Source of the DNA: Epibacterium ulvae
Lineage (GTDB): Bacteria; Pseudomonadota; Alphaproteobacteria; Rhodobacterales; Rhodobacteraceae
Reading direction: 5' to 3'
NCBI RefSeq assembly: GCF_018678075.1
Contig: NZ_JAHHIR010000035.1
Coordinates: 186,001 to 250,000, forward strand
DNA length: 64,000 nucleotides
Shown: in pieces, positions 55,255 to 63,072 of the stretch
Position numbering within the stretch: position 1 is the first letter of the stretch
How the letters are laid out: each line of letters starts with the position of its first letter
Notes under the pieces: model-generated
Database searches by the model: none
What the model was told of the DNA's origin: nothing
Seen by the model: only the letters and a program-made list of their open reading frames with translations
Translations under genes and position numbers: made by a program

Positions 55255-57540
55255 ATGACCCGCTTTGCTGCCCCCATCGCCGAACAGATCTGGGATATGA
55301 AATACCGTTTCAAAGAGGCTGACGGTAGCCCGATCGATGTCACGGTCGAGGACAGCTGGCGTCGCATCGCGCGCGATCTGGCACGCGCTGAGACGGATCC
55401 TGCGGCCTGGGAGGAGAAGTTCTATGGCGCGTTGGAAGATTTCAAGTATCTGCCCGCAGGTCGTATCACCGCCGGTGCCGGCACCGCGCGTCAGGTAACC
55501 TTGTTCAACTGTTTTGTGATGGGCACCGTGCCAGACAGCATGGGTGGTATTTTCGACATGCTGAAAGAGGCTGCGCTGACCATGCAGCAGGGCGGTGGCA
55601 TCGGCTACGACTTCTCGACCATTCGCCCCCGCGGTGCGGACGTCAAAGGCGTGGCGGCGGATGCCTCGGGTCCCTTGTCGTTCATGGATGTGTGGGACGC
55701 GATGTGCCGCACGATCATGTCTGCGGGCTCCCGTCGGGGTGCGATGATGGCGACCATGCGCTGTGATCACCCGGATATCGAGAACTTTATCACGGCGAAA
55801 TCCGACCCTGCACGTCTGCGCATGTTCAACATGTCAGTGCTGGTGACCGACGACTTTATGGAAGCGGTCAAGGCGGATGGCTCTTGGGAGCTGACCTTTG
55901 GCGGCAAGGTCTATCAAACGGTTCAGGCGCGCGATCTGTGGAACAAGATCATGCAGGCGACATATGATTATGCTGAGCCGGGTGTGATCTTTATCGATCG
56001 GATCAACAAGGCCAACAACCTGAACTACGTCGAAAATATCTGTGCAACCAACCCCTGCGGTGAGCAGCCGCTGCCGCCCTATGGTGCTTGTCTTCTGGGC
56101 TCGATCAACCTGGCGCGTCTGGTGAGCAACCCGTTTGAGAAAGACGCCGAGCTGGATCCCGTCGCGATGCAGGAGCTGGTCGCGACCGCCGTGCGGATGA
56201 TGGACAATGTGGTAGACGTGTCCAAATTCCCGCTGGAGGCGCAAGCACAGGAAGCCAAGAACAAGCGCAGGATCGGCCTGGGTGTCACGGGCCTGGCGGA
56301 TGCACTGCTGATGTTGGGGCTGGAATATGGCACCGACGAAGCGGCGCGTCAGACGGATCTCTGGCTGCACGCGATCGCCCGCGCCGCCTATCTGGCGTCG
56401 GTGGAATTGGCCAAGGAAAAGGGTGCGTTCCCGCTGTTTGATGCCGAGAAATATCTGGCGTCCGGCAATATGATGAACATGGATGAAGACGTCCGTGACG
56501 CCATTCGCGAACATGGTATCCGCAACGCGCTGCTGACCTCAATCGCGCCCACTGGCACCATCAGCCTTTATGCGGGCAACGTCTCTTCCGGGATCGAGCC
56601 GGTCTTTGCCTATGCTTATACCCGGAAGGTTCTGCAAAAAGATGGCAGCCGCACGGAAGAGGAAGTGGTTGATTACGCCGTCAAAATGTTCCGCGAAAAG
56701 TTCGGTGCCGACGCAAAGTTGCCCAACTATTTTGTAAACGCACAGACCCTGGCACCCGCAGCCCACGTCAAGATGCAGGCGGCGGCGCAGAAATGGATCG
56801 ACAGTTCGATTTCCAAGACGATCAACTGCCCTGAGGACATCTCCTTTGATGACTTCAAGGGCGTCTACATGCAGGCCTGGGATCAGGGGTGCAAAGGCTG
56901 CACCACCTATCGTCCCAACGACGTGACCGGTTCGGTTCTGTCCGTCTCGGAGAGCTCCGAGAAAGCACCGGGCGAGGGGGCTGAGGCACCGCAATCGGCG
57001 GAAGGCGCAGAGGTCGTCTATATGTCCGAGCCGCTGGATCGTCCGCAATCGCTGGAAGGCTCCACCTACAAGCTGAAGTGGCCGGATTCCGAACATGCGA
57101 TCTATCTGACCATCAACGATATCATCATGGGCGGCCACCGTCGTCCGTTCGAGGTCTTCATCAACTCCAAGAACATGGAACACTACGCCTGGACGCTTGC
57201 GCTCACGCGGATGATCTCAGCCGTGTTCCGTCGCGGCGGCGATGTGTCCTTTGTGGTGGAAGAGCTGAAAGCGGTGTTTGATCCGCGCGGTGGTGCCTGG
57301 GTCAAAGGCAAATACATCCCGTCGATCCTCGCAGCCATCGGTGGTGTGATTGAGACGCATATGGTCAAAATCGAATTTATCGAAGGCGAGGGCATGGGGT
57401 TGAAATCTGACCCACAGGCCGAGGTCGTAAACCTGGATCAACGCCCTGGCAAAGCCTGTCCCTCGTGTGGAGAGTTCACCCTGCAAATGGTCGAAGGCTG
57501 CATGACATGTGCAAGCTGCGGCCATTCGAAGTGTGGCTGA
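55255..57540 (+). CDS. nrdJ: Adenosylcobalamin-dependent ribonucleoside-diphosphate reductase (class II)
   Basis: 761 residues that reduce ribonucleotides to deoxyribonucleotides with a B12-derived radical, without oxygen and without a NrdB subunit. Visible elements: the first redox cysteine region AGTARQVTLFNCFVMG, GGGIGYDFSTIRPRG, the catalytic NPCGEQPLPPYGACLLGSINLARLV (finger loop with active-site Cys and Glu), and APTGTISLYAGNVSSGIEPVFAY. The C-terminus ends CPSCGEFTLQMVEGCMTCASCGHSKCG, a cysteine-rich, zinc-ribbon-like tail that also supplies electrons. A good AGGAA site precedes the ATG, and two NrdR-like boxes lie about 115-160 bases upstream. No cobalamin riboswitch was seen. Confidence 0.96.
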   Translation: MTRFAAPIAEQIWDMKYRFKEADGSPIDVTVEDSWRRIARDLARAETDPAAWEEKFYGALEDFKYLPAGRITAGAGTARQVTLFNCFVMGTVPDSMGGIFDMLKEAALTMQQGGGIGYDFSTIRPRGADVKGVAADASGPLSFMDVWDAMCRTIMSAGSRRGAMMATMRCDHPDIENFITAKSDPARLRMFNMSVLVTDDFMEAVKADGSWELTFGGKVYQTVQARDLWNKIMQATYDYAEPGVIFIDRINKANNLNYVENICATNPCGEQPLPPYGACLLGSINLARLVSNPFEKDAELDPVAMQELVATAVRMMDNVVDVSKFPLEAQAQEAKNKRRIGLGVTGLADALLMLGLEYGTDEAARQTDLWLHAIARAAYLASVELAKEKGAFPLFDAEKYLASGNMMNMDEDVRDAIREHGIRNALLTSIAPTGTISLYAGNVSSGIEPVFAYAYTRKVLQKDGSRTEEEVVDYAVKMFREKFGADAKLPNYFVNAQTLAPAAHVKMQAAAQKWIDSSISKTINCPEDISFDDFKGVYMQAWDQGCKGCTTYRPNDVTGSVLSVSESSEKAPGEGAEAPQSAEGAEVVYMSEPLDRPQSLEGSTYKLKWPDSEHAIYLTINDIIMGGHRRPFEVFINSKNMEHYAWTLALTRMISAVFRRGGDVSFVVEELKAVFDPRGGAWVKGKYIPSILAAIGGVIETHMVKIEFIEGEGMGLKSDPQAEVVNLDQRPGKACPSCGEFTLQMVEGCMTCASCGHSKCG

Positions 57541-57701
57541 TAACAGGCTGCGCTTTTGTGAATTGGCCCATAGATTTTCCATTTTTGCATAATGTAGTTC
57601 CACAAATTGGGGCATAGTGTTGAAATTTAACCAAATTACACGGTTGGACTTGCTAGCAACGCCTTCGAGCTTATTGTGACCTGAACTTTAGAGAGCAACA
57701 G

Positions 57702-58253
57702 ATGGCAAATTGGTACACGGCTGATCTCCACTTCGGTCACAAACGCATAATCGAATTTTGTAAGCGGCCTTTTGCATCGGTGGCTGAGATGAACGCGAAG
57801 ATCATCAGCAATTTTCAATCTCGCGTACAACCGGATGATGACCTGTGGGTTGTTGGCGATTTTGCCTTCGGCCAGAGTCAGAGCAGTTCTCAATTTGAAA
57901 GTTGGTTTCACGGCCTACCAGGTCGTAAACATCTGATCTTGGGTAATCATGACGATGAGGCGATAGTTTCTCTACCGTGGGAGAGTGTCGAAGATATCGC
58001 TAGGGTTGCCGATGGAACGCAGAAATTGGTTCTTTGTCACTATCCCATGATTACGTGGGATGGTGCGCGCGACGACGCGTTACAGCTCTTCGGCCATGTT
58101 CATGATCAATGGCCTGGCACACGCAACAGTGTGAATGTCGGTGTGGATCAATGGGATTTTTGTCCGGTTCAAATTGACGAAATTCGTCGGAGAGCAGCTA
58201 AGCTAGCGGTAAATAGGCATTGGGAAGATGTTGAGCATGGCAACGCATTGTAA
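57702..58253 (+). CDS. Metallophosphoesterase family protein
   Basis: 183 residues of the calcineurin-like phosphoesterase superfamily. All five motifs are visible: ADLHFGHKRII (DxH), WVVGDFAFG (GDxxx), LILGNHDDE (GNHD/E), LVLCHYPMITWDG and FGHVHDQWPG (GHxH). Dimetal ligands are therefore intact. Small standalone members of this type occur in phages and in defence or mobile regions, with unknown substrates. It starts the AT-richer segment right of nrdJ, on the plus strand, 162 bases after nrdJ, and is convergent with the large STAND gene. Confidence 0.9.
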   Translation: MANWYTADLHFGHKRIIEFCKRPFASVAEMNAKIISNFQSRVQPDDDLWVVGDFAFGQSQSSSQFESWFHGLPGRKHLILGNHDDEAIVSLPWESVEDIARVADGTQKLVLCHYPMITWDGARDDALQLFGHVHDQWPGTRNSVNVGVDQWDFCPVQIDEIRRRAAKLAVNRHWEDVEHGNAL

Positions 58254-58411
58254 TGACGGCCCATAGCGGACCTAGGCGACGCCGTCACTCGCTGCGCCGC
58301 AGCTTCACCAATCCGGTCATTCGCCGCACCGTTGAATTCTTGCGCTGCTCGAACCCATATAATTCGCAGAAATGCCTTGTTCGCACGGATTGAATGCCGG
58401 TCTTTTGATGC
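58254..58411. other. Short gap with a coding-like remnant in another frame
   Basis: Between the phosphoesterase and STAND gene stops. On the minus strand the frame ending at 58285 reads AEHQKTGIQSVRTRHFCELYGFEQRKNSTVRRMTGLVKLRRSE, which looks like genuine protein. It may be a displaced C-terminus of the STAND gene or a relic of another gene. Confidence 0.35.
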
Positions 58412-61400
58412 TCAGCCAGAACCTTCCCCTTCCCGTCGACGATCTTCCTCGGTCTCAAGAGAGCATTTTCGAAACGTACCGTCCTCAAGGGTCCAAGTGC
58501 TGGTGAACCATCTTTGACCGAATGCATCATTTTTGTCGGAGTACAGTTCCTTTCCTCCGCCGATGACCCATATCGGTGCGAACTCCCTGTCTGACAAAAG
58601 ACGCACAAAAGCGTCTCTGTTGACGAGAGCGGTACTTGGTCCATTCTTTGAAGCCGAAGGATCCTTGAATATCTCGCTACCATTCGTGTCGGTGTAGATC
58701 AAATCGCGCCCATCCTTGAGCGACATATTCAAGTTTCTCATCAGCCACGAGCAAGGCAATATAACGCGCAAATTCTGCTTCAGGCTATGGTTGTAGCCAC
58801 TTGCTTCCTGTAAGAACTCCATCGTCGGACAAAGGCCCTCCACTGGGGCCATCGTCCAAGCTGGCGTAGGCTTATCAATCCATTTTCGAGCCCACTCAGT
58901 TATCCAGTCCTCGCCTGTGTCCGTGCGCCATCCTAACTCGCCAAGAAAATCCTCTGAAGATGCTTCGTTTGTGAAGCCGAGGTCATGATCGGTTGTCAGC
59001 ATTTGGCCGTCCAGGTGCTGGAGTGCGCCTGCAAGATCGTTGTTCCGAACTAAGAAGCACGTCGACCGTCGCCATGTCTTCGTTCTAATGTGCGCTGCTT
59101 CTCCGGAAGCCCCAACGCCGCTGAAGCTCTGAAAATCTCGTAGCGGCGTCCATTTCAGGCCTTGTTCATCGACTTGGAAGTCGAGAAATTCCTCGCCATC
59201 CAAAAAGTCTCGTTCGCTATCAAGCCATTCCCAAGCTTCCTCTACCGATCGTGGTGATAGAAGGGGAGCTTTGGGCATCCAGAAGGTGGGTTCATCAAAC
59301 TTCGCCCAGCCCCAATCGTGACTCTTCGTCATTAGGTGACTCGGATCCATATCGCGCAGGCGTCGAACGGTTTCCCGCAAGTGCTGTGGCCGGTCCCGTT
59401 CAACGGCTCCGCAATGGTCCGAAATACGCGCCATCAACTCCCTTAACGCGATCCACTGATATTTTTTGCCGATCCGTTCCTTCGTGTGGTTCATTCTATC
59501 GCCGCTGCAGTTGCGGTCAAAGCCCGCATGCAATTTCGCTTTCCAGCCTAAGTCATGAGCTCTGCGGCAGATCCAGCGCTGCGCCCAACCCAGATCGAAG
59601 TGTGCCGCACGGTCTGTTGTCCAGCTATCCGAGCGGTCCATTGCCCAATGCCCTGCCCGGACGCGATAGGCCTCGTACCGTTGATCGCCGAGGAGCTTGC
59701 GGAGTTTTTGTTCCATCTCTTTGTGGAGTATACCCTGCTCCGTCCCAGGGTAGCACCAATCGTGTGATGACGATCGGAGCACGATTAGCTCATCGACAAG
59801 TGCTCGTTCCTTTTCGGTGCAGGACGTTTCGAACTCGGATCGCCATGTTTGGTAAAGATCCTCTGTTGTTGGAAGGGCGGAACCCTCTTCGCCGGCTGCC
59901 CAGTTTTGGACAGCATACTTGATTACGTAACTTGCAAAATCACCGTGCAGGTCCGTCGAGCTGATTATGTCCCACGATGTTTCGGAGTTGCGGGGATCCT
60001 TGCCACGCTCCATGTCTGGAGCAAATTCAAGAGGCCATGGACTGTCGAACGGAGGCTGGAGCTGCGTATCCTTTGGAACGTCAAGTGCGCAGCAACGATG
60101 CCTAGAGTATTCGATAAGTCCGACGAGATGATCGCGCCATAGCAAGTCTACGGGCGGATTGTTCTCCACAAAGTGGCGGTTCGCGGTCACCTGGGCGATT
60201 GTGGCCAGTTCGGTATCGGTCCATGCAGATTGCAAGGCTGCACCATAGATTGCGGCGGCAAGTCTTTCACCAATGTAGGGGTCATCGATCTTATCGAAGC
60301 GACGAAGCAACTCCTGACCACATTGGGGAGACGCGATAAGCAGAGCAACCAGGGCTTTGGTGGCGCGATCCCTTGTGCGTCGATAAGTTGTGGAAAGACA
60401 CCAAGTTAGAAGGACCGCAGCGTTTGTAGCAGCTTCGTCATCCAATGAACCAGATTTTGCGTCCATTGCCCAATCCATAAGGTCGTGCAGTGGAGTATCG
60501 AGTTCCTCCTCACCTTCTCGTCCGTCGTCCGCAGACTCGCCAGCATAGCAAGACCATTCGGCATCCCTCTCAGGCATCGGCAAGCGCAGAAGGTCTTGAT
60601 GTAATGCATTCAGTCCAAAAGGCCCGTCTGTCCCGAGCGCGAGTTGGATTCGAGCGTTCCAAATCTCATCGGGGTCAACCCACTCTTCCAGCAATTCAAA
60701 GCTGCGCTCCGTTACACTCTCGCGCCGGCGCAAAGTAATGTTTTCTCGAGAGATACAAGACATCAACCAGCGGTCTGCGTCTTTGACCGCGTCCGGAAGT
60801 TCCACGCCAGTCCGTTCCGGCAATTGAATTGCGAGAGCGTCGAGGACGCCCTGTGGAGCACCTTGGCGTGAGCATGCTTTGAAAAGCGCAATGTCGTGCA
60901 AAAGCGGCGATGGCAAGGTCTCGTTGATCAGTGTCGCGTCAAGGATGGCTTGCGCGGCCACATGGTCGCCGAACCGCTCAAAGCTAAAGCGGACATATTC
61001 ACTATCTTCGCCATTCTCGCGGATCGGCTCTATTGCGAGAAGGCCTTCGTCGCAGAGCGCTTCGAGCAGATCGCTATCGAGGCTGGGATTGTTGCCGCAG
61101 ATGGGTGCAAGAAGTTCTGCTGCTCGATCATACTCAATGAGAGGATCGGTAGTTGTAGCGATCTCCTTGGCAAGGATTTCGATCGCTTTGACAGGGTATC
61201 TCCGGCGCGGAGCAAGTTTTAAGTGAGCTTCCACTGAATCGCAGAGCGCGCCTCGGTACATCTTAAAAATTTCTGTTACGCCTTGCATTCCCTTGGGAAA
61301 GCCCTTCTTGCCTTGGCGATCCAAAGCGTCGCAGCAGACTTTCAAAAACAGCGGGTTGCGGAGTTCGTTCGGTAGAAATGGTTGATCCAGCAGCAGGATA

Positions 61401-62863
61401 TTACGCAGAGAAAGAAATTTGCGTGCATCGCGCATCGAGAACCCAGAGTGTTCGAGTCGCGGCAGTTTGGTATCGTCCAAATGCGACGGCACAATCTGTG
61501 CCAGATAGGTCGACCGGCAGGAAAGAACTATGACCACGTTGGGATATGCTTCTGCGTCTTTGAGAAAGGCGGCTAAACGGCTCGGCCAGATCTCGCCTCC
61601 CTTGCGCTCGTTAATCGCGTCGATACAAAGCATGGCCCTGACACCAGCAGCTTCGCCAGCGGCGTCGAGCGCCCCAAGCAATTGGTCTCGCGTGTAATCA
61701 AGTGGAAGTCCCAATTGGCTCGAAATCTGGGGCCAGATTTCCGCATCGGTCAACTGGCCACCGAGCAACAACACCGCGGGTCGTTTCTTGTTCAGCTGAT
61801 GGCTGCACGCATCGGCGAGAAGGTGGGACTTTCCGCTGCCAGCTTCGCCGGTGATAAGCATATGAGGAATGACGGCCATTTCCCAAGCTCTAGCCTGCAG
61901 CGTCGCAGAGACCCGCTCCAGTTTTTCGAGCGCGCGACGCGCGTCATGCGTCTGGTTCTTCTTTGTTTTTTTCTCATCACTGCTTGTAGAGTATGCTTCA
62001 CGGATCTCATCGTGGTATTTTCGCTCTATAATATCTAACCCTTGATCCAGCACATTGCGCCAGTGGTCGACCGGCCAAGTTTGATGAGGAAGTTCGTCAA
62101 CATCATCCAATAATGCGCCGAGCGCAGACATCGTATCGGCGTCTTCGCGTGAGAGCACGAAAGTAGTCTGAAACTCGTTGCAGGCTTCTCGAAGCTCGCT
62201 GCGATGATTGCGCAATGAGGTTAATAGCTCAGGGTTCCGAGTGGCTCCAAGGAGCGCGCGGCGGATGGGAATTTCCACGCTGGTTTCGTGAGTATAGCGA
62301 TGGCCAAGAGCAGCTTTGCTACGCTCGAACTGATCCTGAAACCAAACAGGCGAGAGGAATTGACTCTCGAACCAGTAACGGATGCGACCTGCATGATGGC
62401 CACTTGGGTTGGTCAACTTCGTCTTAAGCGCGGAAGCGTCCCAGAGATCGATTTCGAGTTGTCGGTCCTGCTTGGCTGCTTCCGCGACTTCATTGTTTCG
62501 CCACCTCTCGAACGCCTCCAGCTGTGTCTCATTGGAGGAAAAGGGATCCGACCGGTCAAAGGGGAGGCAAACACAGATCTTGGTTAGATTAGGGTGCTTT
62601 TTGAGAGCGCTCTTGACTGAACTGTTCAAGCTACGCTCCAAATTGTTATCGAACCGCCAAGAGTATTTGGCCTGCCAACCGCATTCTGTTCCGTCGGAAA
62701 AGCGCGTGAAACACTCAAGGCCACCGTCTTTTCCTGTACCCTTTCGATGAAATCGCGCGCCGCCCGGAACTGGCTCCAAAGCTGCGAGTTGGCACACGAG
62801 TTCCTCGAATCCGGTCGAGGCTTTCCCGTCTATGGTTCTGATGGCCTTGAAATCGATGTTCAT
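58412..62863 (-). CDS. STAND-type ATPase with N-terminal PD-(D/E)xK nuclease-like domain (Avs-like defence protein)
   Basis: 1,483 residues from ATG 62863 (a TTG 30 bases upstream opens the frame further). Residues 1-70 carry a Mrr/Cap4-like nuclease pattern: FEELVCQLAAL, then D46-G-G-L-E50 and Q64-A-K66. The middle holds an ATPase with Walker A GEAGSGKSHLL (about residue 337) and Walker B AMLCIDAINERKGG (about 411), followed by winged-helix-like segments. The last ~1,000 residues are mainly helical, without a recognised domain; near residue 1,200 they contain ERIGKKYQWIALRELMARISDHC. Nuclease + STAND + very long sensor is the layout of Avs (AVAST) anti-phage proteins. Family-level assignment (Avs1-4 or other) is not possible here. 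Confidence 0.78.
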   Translation of the reverse strand: MNIDFKAIRTIDGKASTGFEELVCQLAALEPVPGGARFHRKGTGKDGGLECFTRFSDGTECGWQAKYSWRFDNNLERSLNSSVKSALKKHPNLTKICVCLPFDRSDPFSSNETQLEAFERWRNNEVAEAAKQDRQLEIDLWDASALKTKLTNPSGHHAGRIRYWFESQFLSPVWFQDQFERSKAALGHRYTHETSVEIPIRRALLGATRNPELLTSLRNHRSELREACNEFQTTFVLSREDADTMSALGALLDDVDELPHQTWPVDHWRNVLDQGLDIIERKYHDEIREAYSTSSDEKKTKKNQTHDARRALEKLERVSATLQARAWEMAVIPHMLITGEAGSGKSHLLADACSHQLNKKRPAVLLLGGQLTDAEIWPQISSQLGLPLDYTRDQLLGALDAAGEAAGVRAMLCIDAINERKGGEIWPSRLAAFLKDAEAYPNVVIVLSCRSTYLAQIVPSHLDDTKLPRLEHSGFSMRDARKFLSLRNILLLDQPFLPNELRNPLFLKVCCDALDRQGKKGFPKGMQGVTEIFKMYRGALCDSVEAHLKLAPRRRYPVKAIEILAKEIATTTDPLIEYDRAAELLAPICGNNPSLDSDLLEALCDEGLLAIEPIRENGEDSEYVRFSFERFGDHVAAQAILDATLINETLPSPLLHDIALFKACSRQGAPQGVLDALAIQLPERTGVELPDAVKDADRWLMSCISRENITLRRRESVTERSFELLEEWVDPDEIWNARIQLALGTDGPFGLNALHQDLLRLPMPERDAEWSCYAGESADDGREGEEELDTPLHDLMDWAMDAKSGSLDDEAATNAAVLLTWCLSTTYRRTRDRATKALVALLIASPQCGQELLRRFDKIDDPYIGERLAAAIYGAALQSAWTDTELATIAQVTANRHFVENNPPVDLLWRDHLVGLIEYSRHRCCALDVPKDTQLQPPFDSPWPLEFAPDMERGKDPRNSETSWDIISSTDLHGDFASYVIKYAVQNWAAGEEGSALPTTEDLYQTWRSEFETSCTEKERALVDELIVLRSSSHDWCYPGTEQGILHKEMEQKLRKLLGDQRYEAYRVRAGHWAMDRSDSWTTDRAAHFDLGWAQRWICRRAHDLGWKAKLHAGFDRNCSGDRMNHTKERIGKKYQWIALRELMARISDHCGAVERDRPQHLRETVRRLRDMDPSHLMTKSHDWGWAKFDEPTFWMPKAPLLSPRSVEEAWEWLDSERDFLDGEEFLDFQVDEQGLKWTPLRDFQSFSGVGASGEAAHIRTKTWRRSTCFLVRNNDLAGALQHLDGQMLTTDHDLGFTNEASSEDFLGELGWRTDTGEDWITEWARKWIDKPTPAWTMAPVEGLCPTMEFLQEASGYNHSLKQNLRVILPCSWLMRNLNMSLKDGRDLIYTDTNGSEIFKDPSASKNGPSTALVNRDAFVRLLSDREFAPIWVIGGGKELYSDKNDAFGQRWFTSTWTLEDGTFRKCSLETEEDRRREGEGSG

Positions 62864-63072
62864 GATATTTGAAGTAATTCCGGTTGCAATCAATGAGAGT
62901 AATGTAACTCCGAAAACTATACTATCGTGCAGCCATCTCTTCTACCATATTGATCTGGCTGAATTTCTTGAGTCTTTAGAGAAAAGCTTTATGATCAAAT
63001 TTGCGTCTAGGGTAGTGCCGTTCTGACGACCCAGATTTTGCTCTGCCGCGGAAACAGGCATCTAACCGTCCT
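62864..63072. other. AT-rich gap between the STAND and helicase genes
   Basis: About 210 bases, more AT-rich than the core genome, without a gene. It probably contains the STAND promoter (on the minus strand); no clear elements were found. Confidence 0.4.

Noticed and set aside
58285-58683. A separate 132-codon minus-strand gene overlapping the STAND 3' end
   Set aside because: Its first half is a shadow of the STAND frame; only the last ~45 codons look coding, so it is reported as a possible remnant instead.
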